Positions 14,201 to 26,964 of a stretch of 64,000 bases of DNA are shown here, piece after piece. The position numbers and the translations under genes were made by a program. The notes under the pieces were generated by a model. It made no database searches, had not been told where the DNA came from, and worked only from the letters and a program-made list of their open reading frames with translations. Origin of the DNA: Marisa cornuarietis (lineage: Eukaryota > Mollusca > Gastropoda > Architaenioglossa > Ampullariidae); assembly GCA_004794655.1 (NCBI GenBank), contig SMMW01000575.1, positions 9,388,001 through 9,452,000 of the forward strand, written 5' to 3'. Position 1 is the stretch's first letter. Each line of letters opens with the position of its first letter.

Positions 14201-15234
14201 TTAAAGTTAATTAGCAGGAAAGAGTCTCAGACAGGACTCGGAAAGGACGAGGCTTTTCCCGGAAGACAAGTCTAGGTCTACGCTTTCACCTCATTGTTCA
14301 CAGCAAGCCCAATAACAGCTTCTTGGCGTCCTGTGAAAGACGAAGCCTTTGTATTTCCTGCAAGGCTTCATCCCGCTGCTGTCTGCAGTGCTGATGGATG
14401 ACATTTTCACACCGGGGTCATTCTAGGTGCATCGTCAACGTCAGTGGTTCATCATGCACTGAGGACTGACCTTTTCATTCCTCACACGAAATTGAACAGG
14501 AAATAAAGCTTTGTGTTAACTCCGGACTTTCTTTTTCAAAGACGACCATAGACCTTACGTTTTAATGGAGTTAGAAAATCGTGTTTGCAGCCTGGTGAAA
14601 CGAAGGTGTTTCCTACATTTCCGTTCGTCGTGAACAGAAAAAAGTTCCAGGTCTGTTTGCGTGCGTTCTATGCTCTGCTGAAATTGTGATATGGAATGGA
14701 GAATGAATGCATTTCACCCACTCCTACTGTACACAGTACCCTGAGACTCGCAAATGCTAACTAGTGACCACCCGTGTCTTCATGGCCTCTGGCCCTTGGA
14801 TGCCTGTCTGAGATGCCGACGACGACTACTCGCCATGTCACTGGCCCCAGTGTGGACGTGTGAACCTCCTGCATGCACCTCGCATGAGACGAGAAACATC
14901 TGGGCTCGCACCCTTTTTCTTCTCTAGCCCTGCTGTCTACAATGCCTTGTACTCATCGTTTCCACAGTGACCGCCATTAAAGATTTCATAGCTCATCCTA
15001 CGGGTTTCTCTAGTAGCCAGAGGGCTCCTCCATTTCTCACAGTCTCTCTCTCTCTCCTACCGCCTTTGTTTGTGTAGCTTGCAGAGAAGCCGATTTCGCA
15101 TTTGAGACCATCTGTAAATTGAAGCAAATACTCTGTAAAGGAAGACCTGACACTCAAGTTAAAAGAAACCCACACACTTCTTAGCTGGTGCAGGTTTATC
15201 TGATGTATAGGTATTTTATAGATCTTTTAGGCTC

Positions 15235-15440
15235 ATATGTATCAGTAGCTAGGCTCTATAGGTATCGGTTTATTAAGATTAGGTTCGGTATGCATCGGTG
15301 TATATATATATATATATAATTGTATTACATCTTATATTGTTCTTGGCTCGATATGTATCTATAACTATGCTCGATAGGTATAGGTATAATTATATTAGGC
15401 TCGTTATGCATCGATATATATATATATATAATTGAGTAAT
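15235..15440. repeat. AT-rich imperfect tandem duplication, period about 116 bases
   Basis: Two units share ggctc-tatgtatc, ctcgataggtat/ctctataggtat, tatgcatcg and a (TA)n run followed by aattg. The tatgcatcg words begin near 15289 and 15405, giving the period. Non-coding. Confidence 0.6.
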
Positions 15441-15884
15441 ATATTATGGTATTAAGCCTGATATTTATCAGTATTCCATTATTTTGTTACGGACCTGTTG
15501 TTGTGCTTGTCATTGACAGGACGCGCACTCGACAAACCTTTATGTATAATACTGTTTTTCTAGAAAGATGTAAGGCAGATACATGAGCAGCAGTCATAAA
15601 TACTACAGATAACTGAGGCATTCAGATTTTATTTTTGTTTTCTTTTCAATCGAAGGCATAGCGCTAGTTAGGATTGTTAATACGAGCTGCGAGCAATGTG
15701 TGCTCAGCCTCATAAATCATATTTGAATGCAATAAAGGTGAGACCTGTCAGCACTGACAACACGTGCAGGCCAATGGCGGATTACGTCACGACCGTTATC
15801 TGGTGGGTGAGAAAAATGGTTGAAAATCGGGGAGCAACTCGGTGCGTAGATAACACGTATCGGAGCTCACAGTCTGCTTCGCCA

Positions 15885-16480
15885 TTATTCATTCATCTCT
15901 CCTGCTTTCTGTTCACCTCTTTTTTTCCTTGCTTTTTCTCTCGCTCTCACTCTCGTTCTGTAGCCTCGTTCTCTGTCTCGTTGTTTTTATTGGCTCTCTC
16001 CTTCACTCTCTTTCTTTTCGTATCTCTCTCTCTCACTCTTTATTAATTTGTTTTTGGCTTCTACTCCTTTTGTTCCTTTCCTTGTCTTTCTGTCTCGTCG
16101 TCGCTCGTTTTGTCTCTTTATTTTTTCATTTTTTGCTTTTCTCTATTTGTCTCTCTTTACTTTTCCTTTTTTCTAATTTTTATCTGAAATCATTTTTTTC
16201 TTTCTCTATCTCTTTCTTTCAAACGGTCGCTTTCTCTTTACTTGTTTGTTACACCGTTTACATCCCTGCTTCTCTCTCTCTCTCTTTCACTCCCTCTTTA
16301 TTTTTATTTCTTCTTTTCTACTTTTATTTCCCCTTCCTTGACTACCTATCAACACCTATTTTGCCTTCCTTTGTTTTGTTTACGTCATTATTGTTTGTCT
16401 ACTTTTCTTTGCTCATATATTGTTTGTCTCTTTGTCTCCCTCTGTTTTCTGACGATCTCTCTCCTAGCAGCGATGCGTAT
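15885..16480. repeat. Pyrimidine-rich (CT/TTTC) tract
   Basis: Nearly 600 bases dominated by C and T on the plus strand (ctctctcac, tttctttc). A 220-codon open frame across it is only Ser/Leu/Phe and is a product of composition. Confidence 0.85.
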
Positions 16481-17075
16481 TTTTCTCTCCATCGGTGCCT
16501 GCGTCTTTGTCATTCCGTTGTAATATTTATTCTCTCTGTTTATCAGCGTGTCTGTGCCCTGTTGAAGAGAGAAACTTACACGCGTGCTTGAGCATTTGTA
16601 AACAGAGAGAGACAGCGAGAGAGCTGGGATGGGAAGAGCAAGGGATGATAAGGAACGGAGGAGAAGCGATTAGAAGTTTGATGGAGCTTACCAAAGAGGA
16701 AGGTAGAAATGATGGTAGAGGCACAGAGTGGAGACTGAAGGTCACGTGAGGTTAGAAAGGGGGAGGAAAGGGGAAGCTTTCGGCTGGAGTAAGTGAAGAG
16801 TCAGAGTCAGTCCCCCAAGAAGCTCTCAGGTCTGATGGACAAAAGGACAGAGGCACGGAGAGCCAGGCAGGCGAGCAGACGGACAGACATACAGCAGAGG
16901 TGAAATAATGAATTCTACCCGACTGGCTGACACTGCCAGACCGCTCCCCTATTTGGTATTCAGACGCTGCCTATGAGCTCCCACCGTTCTGTTCTGTTCT
17001 GGGAACATGAAATATCTAGTCCACGATACTGTCTGACCTCCCTCTTTCTCTCATTTTTTCACCCCCCGCATCACA

Positions 17076-17092
17076 CACACACACACACACAC
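17076..17092. repeat. Short (AC)n run
   Basis: cacacacacacacacac between C-rich stretches. Confidence 0.8.
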
Positions 17093-17860
17093 CTTCCTCA
17101 CCCCACCACCATCGTCACCTGCCCCACGAAATACCGGCACCAGCCTCGTCTTCGATCCTCCGGGAGGGACTGTAACGGGGGCCAGACGTATGATCAAAGT
17201 GGCGCGGCGGTCTCATTGGTTGTGACTGCGCAGTCGCCCCGTCTGGCCAGTAATAAACTCGCCGCCGGTTATTAGGGTGCCCTAGGTTCGCACCCGACGG
17301 GGATATTTTTACTGTTCGCGGCCGACACCGTGGTCAGAGAGACGTGCCACGTAATCAGAATGCAGTCCGCAAATGATTTCTGATCCCATCCAAAATTCCT
17401 GTAGTCCGCAAAACTAAAAACACACTCCAGCAACATTATTTAATGTCGTGATTCTCCCCCATTCGGTCTTCTGTGTGTGTGTCTCTCTCTCGTGATATTG
17501 GCAGTAATGGCCAAATTTCAAAATGGAGTTCGAGTTTTCTCTCATATATATGATAAACTAGTATGAGAAGCACAAACGATAATTCGTTTTCTTGATTTCT
17601 GTGCGTGTTTACTTACAAAGAAATTTTAAAAAATATGCTTTCAAAGCTTGTGTTTTCGCATACAGTATGTCAGCCTAGTGTAATGTAAATTTGTGATAAG
17701 TACAAGACTTGGTGCCTTTGTATTTTAGGCGCTGAAAATACTCTTAGGCTATTTAAAGAATATTTGAAAACTGTAATATTGCACTGATGCTCGTAATTAT
17801 GCACGAAATTGTAAAATTGTGTGGCCGCTTTCAAAAACCTATAACAAAAGGAATAAACAG

Positions 17861-17935
17861 CGTCTGTCTGTCTCTCTGTCTGTCTGTCTGTCTGTCTGTC
17901 TGCCTGTCTGTCTGTCCCTCAGTCTGTCTGTCTGA
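17861..17935. repeat. (TGTC)n microsatellite
   Basis: About 17 tgtc/tctg units with a few substitutions; related gact repeats follow to 17955. Confidence 0.95.
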
Positions 17936-19619
17936 CTCACTGACTGAATGACTGGGCACAGTTTCCATAAAAAAAACAATGTGAAAAAAACCCCAAAACA
18001 GGTTAAAGCACTTTCTGCAGCCCTGTCATAAGACTTAGGTACAAGTCTTTAATAGGAAAGCAATGACGGGGCTCGCGCGCAGGCTGTGCACGGGAGATAC
18101 AGCAGAAATCCGCCAAAGAGAAAGAAGGATTAACACTTAAGAAGTAGATGGGAGGGGATCGCGTCTGTCTCTTCTTCACTAGCAGACGATCCCCCAGAAG
18201 AGGAGGAAATGGACGCTTCTTGTAGTTGCAAAATTAACTCCACTTGCAGGCGATTCATTTGATTATAGTCTGCTGTGTTCCTTTTCTGTACTTTTTCCTT
18301 CTCGTGACAAACAGTTCAAACCGAGTGACGACTAGTCACACTTTAACACAAACAGCGACGAGATTGTTCACAAAACAACAGAAAAATAACAATAACTAAA
18401 TAAGAAATAAGAAATTGTCATCTATAGCTCATCTAATACTTCTTAAACGTTCTCTTTTAGCTATTATAATAATGTAATTATTATTATTAATACAGATGGA
18501 AGAAGAATAGAAGGAAATGACCACGACCACGACGATGATGATGGTGTTAAAAAAGTGAAATAGGAGGAGGAGGAGAAGAAGAAGAAGAAAAAAAGTTGAG
18601 AATTTTTAGATAGCATATTCTATATAAACGGGTTTTTAGCCGAAATTTTACAAAAGACCATTTATCATGCTTTGAATTTTAAGCCTCTCCAAAATGTCTC
18701 AGAGGTAAAACTTTAAAATATTGGTACCGATAATATTTAATGAGCCACGTTCATAGTTCTGTGGAAAGCCATCAGAAGAAGAATTTACACAATCACAACC
18801 ATCCCGTAACCATGACGACGTTAACAGGACGACCAGTTCTCTCTCTCTGGGTTTCGGTTCCAGGCTCCTGCAGCTCACGTTATTTTCTTGCAGCTTCATT
18901 GCTAGACCGGCACACTGTTGGCGAGAAACTACTTGTCCGATGAATGATCAGGGCCCTAAAAGTCCAGCTAGTATCAGCTTTTATTGCCACTAATTTATTT
19001 GGTGCCGGCACATTGTTGGGGAAATCACTAGCCTGGTCTTAGAGGAAGAGATATTGGCCTATTGCGTCCTCTTTCCCAGCGCCACTTGAAGCCTTTCGGA
19101 CTCTTTAGACCAAGAAAGTATTAGTGTGTGGGAGAACCGCCTATAATGGGTTGCTCAGAGTAAATGTCTTAAGCTGATTCCTCGCTGGCGTCCCTGCATC
19201 CTACTCTCGTCAAGAAATTGAAAGCCGAATCCCGAGTTTATCATTCCCATAATTCCTTGGGCGCGATCGATTCGTGGTGATTGGTTGCACGGGAATCTGT
19301 TATTTAGAAAATGACCCGATCCTAACACTCCGTCCCCTCTTGACCGACCCTCGTGTGCATATTCTTGCTTGTGAAGAAGGACATGAAAGCGATGCCAGGA
19401 ATGAAGCTGACGGATTCTCTTTTTTCCTCCGCACGTATGGCCAAACTCTCACCAGATTCAGTCCCGGGTATCTTATGCCAACGTATTAATCCAGTCGAAG
19501 TTAGTCAGTGGTTAACATGAAAACTGTCAGGAATGATCGGGTCCTTTTTTGCATGCGGTTGGCTTATAATGTTTTTTTTTTCTTGCGCCATGGCCTCGTG
19601 ATGAAAACGCTCTCTCTCT

Positions 19620-19631
19620 AACACACACACA

Positions 19632-19662
<31 letters not shown>

Positions 19663-19667
19663 GCGCA
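19620..19667. repeat. (AC)n/(CGCA)n microsatellite
   Basis: An ac run, eight cgca units, then gcgcgc. Confidence 0.95.
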
Positions 19668-22421
19668 TATATGTACAGAAAGCCTACTTACAGAAAGAAA
19701 TGCGCCCACAGTGGACCAAAACTTATGGACGCACAGGAAAAAAAGGACATCCAAATACAACACGCATACACACAACACAAGCACTTTCTTCCTCATTTCT
19801 ACAGAAAGACACTCCCGTATGCTAGTCTCTTAAATATACATTGTCTTCTGAAAAGAACACTTCGAGCGCACAGCAACAAATGTATGGCAACAAAGAAGGG
19901 TTAACACCACAGTCACAAAAACTTAAGTAAACCTGGGATTCAATTAAGTGGTGATTTGTGTCCACTGGATATGAATGTAAATCCTTTAGGACTGTGGCAG
20001 ATGGTGCAGAAGTATTGAAACAAGGCGTGTTTAACTATTTCATGTTTGGAAAGGCCTGTTATTGAGGAATGGAAACACTATCAGTGAATTATTTTTTGTA
20101 AAACCTTATATTATTTTATTATTATTTTCTGTCTGGTTTTTGCTTTATTTTTCTTTCATCAGTTTTCGAGCTTATTCTTCTTCTATTGTCTACTTTATTT
20201 GCTGTAGATAATCATCTTTCTTTAAAAAAAAGTGTGATTGGACACCGACCAAGTCTGTCTTTCTCTCTCTCTCACACACACAAACACAAGAACACACACA
20301 CATTCACACTCACAAATATACTTCAGAGTACGTGTCAATATTTGTATTGGCAGAACACTTGACCGTTCAGACAGTAATATATGCCGGGGAACATCCTTTA
20401 CAGCATATGAACAGCTGTGTCCTTAGTTGACTGTAAACATACCATCAAATATAATGTTATAAAGTCTGGAAAAGAAAGTTTTACTTGTATAGGGTTCTCA
20501 TTATTCACCTGCCAGAAACTAATTTCTGATGACTTCCACCATAGAAAAGTACATTTCACTTTTAGTAATATCTGTTTATGCTCTTTATATTTTTGACAAA
20601 AATAGTTGTTATATCACTTTAAAGTTATTTACATGATCACTAACAATTATTTGTGCTTATCTCAAAAACTGTTTTATCAGCCACAAACGACATCAACGGC
20701 TTATGCTGGCTTATTTTACAATGGTGAACGACGGGTTCATGCTACCCTGATGACAGGAGTTGACTAATTAGAGAGCGAAAAACAATTTCCTTAAGGCCTC
20801 GTATTCGGGACTTGCACAGTTTCATGTCATCCATGACAAGTGTAAGAAAAAAAACATCTTGGGAATAATTTTGTTCTGTTTAAAGAAGAAAGTAAAGGTT
20901 TTTTATAGGGAAGAAATCAGCAAAACGCCTGAGGTTTCGTGCAAATTCAGGAAACCGTTCTTTTCTCTGATGCACAGCGGCGATGAGTTTGCATAGTTTA
21001 GGTTTTTTAAGTTGACACCATTACTTTCACAAATTATCTCTCTTTGGGGTTCTGGGCACGCATAATGAATGCGTGACAACAGCTTAAAAGGAAGGTTTCA
21101 GGGAAGCCAGATATACGATTCTTCTTCCTTCGGAAAGATGAAAATAAATAAAAATGTCTGTTAACGAAGTAAACCTAGTTTTCTCTATAGAAACCCTCCT
21201 CCTCTCCTCAATATTTTTGTCTCTTCAGCTTTCTTAACCAAGAATGAACTATTAACATGATTTATTATGAACGAAAATAAATTGAGACATTTCCGGACAC
21301 AGATGTTACGAAAATAAATTTCTCGCAAGTCTTTCAACGGGCTTTCACGGGTGGATTAAAAAAAAACAACAAATCGAAATATTAAATATATTTAATGCTG
21401 CTATGAGGCTTCGTAGACGTGCAATTCGCCAGCTGCTTTAAGGTGGCGATGGAGAGCAGTACAGACAGGCTAGCATGTCTGCTCACACACAAAGACACAA
21501 CATAAAACTAAAGAACGAAAGAGTTTCAAAAGGCAATACGTCTCAAGTGAAAGCTTATAACTTACTTTTTTTAAAGACCAGGTTGAAGCTATGCCAGTTC
21601 TTTACCTCGAGTGTATTGCTAAGACATTACAACCCTTTCCACAGAAACAGCAATGACGAGGTTAACATCTGCTAACTACACAGAATGTTGATAAAACATA
21701 GCAATATAAATGTGTTGACAAGTACAAGAAAGTTCCAATAACCCGGCGTCCGACTCGGACAAGAAACCGAGGTTTGCATAAAATCGCCATAATGAGACGG
21801 CCTCAGATTCTATCTCCGTAAACGCCGGCTCATTCTTTGTACGAAGCTATTTTTCCAAATAAAGAAGGAAAATCCACTGATGGCCTGCAGTCAGGAGGAC
21901 ACAGACAATAATCTGCTCGGTCAGCCAGCAAGGGCCCGCAGGGGTCACGTTCGCCCCACCAGATTGCAAAAAATAGCCTCCCTTTTCTGCACTTCCAGTC
22001 ACTCCGTCCTTTCCGCATGGCGGCGCTGGTGATGGACGCAAGCTGCTGACGTAGGTGAGCTACGTCATTCCTGCGCCTTTTTGCGTCAGTCCAGTGTCTT
22101 CTGCGTCACTCGTAGTGTCGTCTGCTCTGCGGGGCTGCAGGTTTGTTTTCTGCCCGAGGAATACATGAATACATGAGTTCGCCATTGGTCTGAGCTTCAC
22201 ACCGCGACATCCGTCCCTGTTCTGACTGATGTAGACTCTGAAATTATCTGTTGTCGTTTTTTAAAACCCCATCATAAGGAAGTACTGCGCTTTGAGTTTC
22301 GTTGAGTTGTTAGTACGAGCAATTAGGCAAACTGAATCTATGCATTTTGTTTATGACATGGTGCCATAGGAAGTGCCTGGGAAAAAAAACTACAAGGGAA
22401 ATGTTTAGCAGCTAAAGGTAT

Positions 22422-22680
22422 GGGGCTAGTTGCACAATATGTTTATAGACCTTAAAACTGTTTCAAAGAAGGAAATCTAGAAACTGTTTATTCTTCAAAA
22501 ATCGCTCATATGACATTTAGAAGCGCTACACAAGAAATGTGTTGACGTAAACGTAACTCTGCTTTAAAAAGCGTTTTCTTATTTTTAAAAAAGTTCTGAA
22601 AATGTGTTGTGCCTTTCTAAAAAAAAGGTTAAAGCCTAAAAGTGTTTAAAATTAAAAATGTGTCATGCAACTATCCCTTG
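22422..22680. mobile_element. MITE-like element, same family, copy 2
   Basis: Left end ggggctagttgcacaatatg, followed by ccttaaaactgtttcaaag; right end agtgtttaaaattaaaaatg then catgcaactatccctt. Same orientation as copy 1, with more decayed right end. Confidence 0.68.
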
Positions 22681-22740
22681 ATTTTTAAAAAAGCTGATTG
22701 TGAATCAGAACCGAAGAACTAAACTGGATTTTAAAAAGAC

Positions 22741-23011
22741 CTGGGGCCAGTTGCACAACAGATTTCTAATTTTAAATACTTTTAAGCCTTAACTCTATTT
22801 AGATAATTAGTTTCAAGTGCACACCAGAATTTTAGAATTTTTAAAACTAAAGCTTCTTTAAGTAAGGTAAAGTTGTTTAAGTCTGACTTTCCGTCCTGTC
22901 AGTACAATTTTTGGTAAGTTTTTCTGCAATGCATCAAAATGGCTAAGAAGAGAGTTTGCTTCTTTAGAACAGTTTTAAGGTTTAGAAACGTGTTGTGCCA
23001 CTGGCCCCTGG
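22741..23011. mobile_element. MITE-like element, same family, copy 3 (inverted relative to copy 2)
   Basis: Starts ctggggccagttgcacaac and ends tgttgtgccactggcccctg. The interior shows the family blocks in reverse order (ttttaagccttaac at the left, aacagttttaaggtttag at the right). Only 60 bases separate it from copy 2, forming a large imperfect inverted repeat. Confidence 0.72.
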
Positions 23012-25629
23012 AGTAAGCTTGGGTCTAAACCCTTTTGTCATCAAAATCGGCAGTAGCAGTGACGGCTTATATCTTATAGAGAGGAGGACCTGCAAGTCAG
23101 AATATTTTGTTCCTAAAAATTGAACCCTCTTGGCTCTCTAGAGACGTTTAACAAAGCCTCTACGCCGCCTGCCAATCAAGGCTCTCTCTCTCTCTCTTCC
23201 AGCCTTGGACTGAGCTGTAAGTTTGTCTCGTCCCGATTTCTGTCTCCAGAGACTAGAGAAGAGCTGTGCGGGAAGTGGGTTTCTCCATTTTATTCTCTTC
23301 TTTTCGGTTTCTTTTCTTCTGCACGGAATTCTAGATTCTAACAGACGTAGCCATTACTCACTCCATGGGAAACACTTGATGCGAAAGTCAAACAATGGAA
23401 AAATAAAAAAAAGTTTTCTCATTTAAAAAAACGATCTTATTAGCAGCCAATGTTCTAGGACCATCATGTCCTGCCAGACGACGAGCTAGAATGAGTGTTT
23501 CTGAAAGTGACAGCTGCCGGAACGCCTTCTCCATTTTGAGAGCTACACACCTCCATCACACCCTCTGGGGTGTCGCCGTGGAAGGGGCAATTTGCCTTTA
23601 GCAACCTTCGGGACCCTGTCACGAAACGTCGCATATTGCAGCTGCCAGCGCCACCCCAAGTCGCATATTGCAGCTCCTGGCGATGTCGCGCAATCGTAAT
23701 TTCAGTCTTGTAGAGATGCGCGCGCTTCTAAATCACAAGCCATTCAGACGAGGCTTTCTCGCACATGCCTGTGGTTCTTGGAACGTGCAGCCAGCTCAAA
23801 CAAATGTTCACAAAACATGAACTGCTAACCTGGCACTGCAAATACTGGAAATGACGTTTGACGGGTTTTGTCACCGACAGTATTGATACTGAAACATTGG
23901 GTCACGCCAGTGAGGTTATACGATCTGTCTTAATCACCGCAGCTTCGTTATACTATTTCGAGTTTGTTGGAGGTTTAAAAAAATCTTTTTTTTTGGTTTG
24001 CTTCCATGTACCGATAATTTTTTTCTTCTACAGCAGCAATGAAACTGCTGCTTTCAGGGAAGACAACTCGAGAGAACGGTTGGAAACTTCTCTGCCTGTA
24101 GGCGGACAACCTTTTATTTTTATCACCACGTAGACTATGTTGTCTTCGTTAAAGAGCTAGAAGGGTGCAAAATACGTTTCTTTAACTGGGTAAAGGTGCA
24201 GGTTTTCCAGGTCTTGGTGAATACCCCTCTGCCGCTGTTTAGATATACTCCTACAAAAACGATCATGTACAGTGAGCGGTTCTTAGCTCTCCCATTGGTT
24301 GAGGACGTTACGAAGTAAAAGTATCCATACTCACTCTACGTCATACTCACTCTACGTTATTCTGTATGTAGGCGTGAATGTTAAAAACAGACGTGGAGTA
24401 TTCCCCCCTCCCAGATTGTGAGAAATATTATCTCGCACAGAGCTGTAACTGATCATTAGACAAAAATTTTGCGCTCAAGTTGTCCTTTAAAACCCTAGGT
24501 AGTTACTACCTATCGAGCTGAAGTGAAGATGCTGGTACCTGAGACATTTGTGCAGACTCACCTGTGACATTTCTTGAGAAGCGTCACTAAATTCTGCAAC
24601 TTCGTCCGCGGTGCCACGGTCGTCAGAACATCTTTCTCCACTGAATCGCCGGGACCTCCAGCGCAGGCAGTCGTCTCGAACTTCCTTTGTGATGATACCA
24701 AGTGAGTCTCACACCTCACGGGTTGTAGTGCCCTTCTCTCCGAGTTGAACGAATATACTGCCATCGTCCGTATTTTGTTTAACTTGAATTCTCCAGTGAA
24801 CAAGATATCACAGCCAAAAATAGCCGTTGCTGACGGCTTTGCTGCCACCCTCATGGTGAACATTGTATGGGCAACAGCGCGGTCCTTCTGGAACCAAGTG
24901 GTCAGGAATCGATGGCTAGAACAGGCGCTCCTCGCTGACGTTGAAGGAAACAGTTGGAATTCTAGTGATTAGGAAGCACCTTTAACTGTTGGAAGCTTTG
25001 ACTGTCATCTGAGGAAAGTGCATCACGTCACACACGTTTATCTTCGCGGGATTTAATGGTTGATTAAGGCTCGCTGAGGGTTTCTTCCCTCGCATAAACA
25101 AGCTCGTCGGTATTTTTTTTACTTGTTTCAAAACTGAATTGTGCTTGATAAAGTAAATAAAGAATAGAGAACGGTTGTCAATTTAGATATCGCCTTCCCA
25201 TACGTCAAACATGATAATGGATGCAGTTTTTGCCACTCTGACATGGATTGTAGCCATGAAGTAGCATGACTCCTCGGCGTCGTTTTCCTGCATGAAGAGG
25301 CCCGTGGATTTCTCGAGGCTATAATTCTACTGTTTGTGACGTACCGAGGAACCCAAGTTTTGGGGTAGCCGTGTGCTTCGCTTGTATTCTCGGGATAACA
25401 ACCATAATTTTGTTCTCCATCAAAACTCTGCTGAATCTCATTCGCTCTTCCATAGCACCTCGGACTAAAAAATTGTGCCTAGCTGCTCTCGAAGGAAAAA
25501 AAAAACACCACAAATTTGACCTTACACCAGAGCCGTGCTGTACTTGACGAACCACTGGAGGTCCTTTTTTTTCGCCTTACTGTTTTAAACAAAGTCGCCA
25601 TCATTTTCACCAACGCCTCCCGCACGTCC

Positions 25630-25980
25630 ATGCTGTCGCGCACGGCGACGCTGGCGCGGAGAACGCGGCGAAAATCCGCCGGGGCCAGCCGCTACGGCAC
25701 GCGCCTGACCCGCGACCAGCACCGAAAACGGCGGGCCTCAGCCCCCATCTTGTCCCCTGAGCAGCAGCGGCCCCTCATGCGGCTGCCCAGCCCCATCAGC
25801 CGCAGCGCCGAGACCGTCGCCCGGGGTGGGCTTTCCCCGATCCCTTCTCCCTCCCCACAGGCATCCCCCAGCAAGAGCGTGTCCTTCAGTATGGAGGTGG
25901 AGGAGGTGATTCTGCCCAGGCCGGACACCCTGTCGCTGCAACAAGGGCCTTGCGGTCGCGAGGCGCGCGCCATTGCCTGT
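25630..25980 (+). CDS. Candidate 5' coding exon, Ser/Arg/Pro-rich, possibly of the TMEM272-like gene
   Basis: A 117-codon open stretch, far more GC-rich than its surroundings, begins at ATG 25630 and ends exactly at a consensus donor (gtaagttg) in phase 0. That is the phase needed by the exon at 38350, 12.4 kb downstream. The protein is basic at first (ARRTRRKSAG, HRKRRASAP), then Ser/Pro-rich (PSPSPQASPSKSVSFS), then acidic (MEVEEV): a disordered tail suited to the cytoplasmic N-terminus of a membrane protein. Its GC3 resembles the 41.2 kb exon. It could instead be an internal exon (acceptor ttaaacaaag near 25594) or belong to another gene. Confidence 0.45.
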
Positions 25981-26031
25981 GTAAGTTGTTGCAGTGGACT
26001 CTTTTTGTACTGCTGCATCGCTGTTGTTTGC

Positions 26032-26075
26032 CCCCACCACCACCACCACCACCATCACCACCACCACCACCACCA
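26032..26075. repeat. (CAC)n microsatellite
   Basis: About 14 CAC units 50 bases after the donor at 25981, so intronic if that exon is real. Poly-His/Thr/Pro frames across it are not genes. Confidence 0.9.
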
Positions 26076-26689
26076 GCAGTTTCCCAAACTCTTTGTACAA
26101 AACGTCTTTCCTCTTCCTCGCTACCCTCCCCTTTCAGCCCCTTCCCTTCCAACCTACTTCCCATCCCCTCTTCCCTCTGATCCTACTTTGTTTGCGATGT
26201 GTTCTCAACTTTCCAATTCCACGCCGTGGTCATGTGATCAATGCTTGTCGATATTTGTTTATATGAACGTCATTATGACTTTATACATCCTGTTTCCTCG
26301 ACCCTTGTCCCTTCAACTGCCACTGTATCTCGTGTTCAGTGATGGAGCTGCTCACAGACTGACCACGTGTCAGTGTGTACATCAGTGCAATTTTCACCTC
26401 TCCCCTGTCGATATTGTTTCCGTGTACACAGTTGCAGTCTAGGAGATCCAAACAGAGTTGTGCATTTTCTTGTTTCAATGCAAATTCCATTCTTACGGTT
26501 TTTTCAAGCACGTGCTAAGAATAAACCAGTATGTAACAGTATGCTTACAAGTTATAACTAGGATCTACTGAAAGCGACGTGTATGCGCGAGCGTGCGTGT
26601 GCATATAATCGAAATATAGAATAAAAATATAGAAATGTGTGAGAGTGTTCAGAGTATAGGAGAGAGAGAGAGAATTAGAAAAGCATCGT

Positions 26690-26964
26690 GCCTAAAAGGT
26701 AAAGAAAGGTCATCCCATAACCTTTTCAGGTCGTGGGGGAGTGAGGTGTTAGAGACCCCACTTTTCTCGGGGCCAGCTTTTACATGAGGGTGGTGCCAAT
26801 CTCCTCTCCCTCGCTGCCTTACCTTCCCCAACCCTCTGAGGAGTCAGGTACCCATTCCCGTCAGCTGGGTCGACTGGGGGAAGTATGCTGCGCTTATCGG
26901 GAATTGAACCAGCGCGCTCTCGGTTCGGACGCTAGCGCTCTAACCACTCGGCCATCCGCTTCCC
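26690..26964 (-). mobile_element. tRNA-derived SINE
   Basis: On the minus strand the element starts GGAAGCGGATGGCCGAGTGG and has an A box (TGGCCGAGTGGTTAGA) and a B box (GGTTCAATTCCCG) at tRNA spacing, like a class II (Ser/Leu) tRNA. A non-tRNA body of about 190 bases follows, containing ctggccccgaga and ttatgggatgacctttcttt, so this is a SINE, not a tRNA gene. The body looks like SINEs I associate with molluscs; the family name was not verified. No clear target duplication was found. Confidence 0.75.

Larger units (their letters stand above)
5416..15234. other. Intergenic, repeats only
   Basis: Contains MITE copy 1, microsatellites and the CRE-like site. One segment (7375-7558) starts after attttcag and would encode a Leu/Val-rich helix with a short tail; it has no start, partner exon or recognised family and is left as a possibility only. 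Positions 14300-14960 are GC-richer but all frames are broken. Confidence 0.55.
16600..25500. other. Intergenic, repeats only
   Basis: Holds the TGTC and CACG satellites and MITE copies 2 and 3. Around 21.9-22.2 kb a GC-richer patch has several tgcgtca/acgtca half-sites and ggcggcgctgg, like a promoter, but no exon can be joined to it. Overlapping frames on both strands at 24558-24972 are moderately protein-like but unrecognised. Confidence 0.5.

Noticed and set aside
15929..16591. 220-codon open frame on the plus strand
   Set aside because: Encoded by a CT-rich tract; only Ser, Leu, Phe and Pro, with no domain or codon bias. The hydrophobicity is compositional.
24558..24972. 101-codon minus and 75-codon plus frames as exons
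   Set aside because: Moderately protein-like, but without splice sites in phase, a partner exon or a recognised family on either strand.
25692..26266. Several 76-120 codon frames on both strands
   Set aside because: Shadows of the GC-rich candidate exon and of the (CAC)n repeat; only the plus frame ending at the donor at 25981 has splice and codon support.
26890..26964. Functional tRNA-Ser or tRNA-Leu gene on the minus strand
   Set aside because: A and B boxes are present, but the sequence runs on into a non-tRNA body and no clean acceptor stem is formed, so it is a SINE head.
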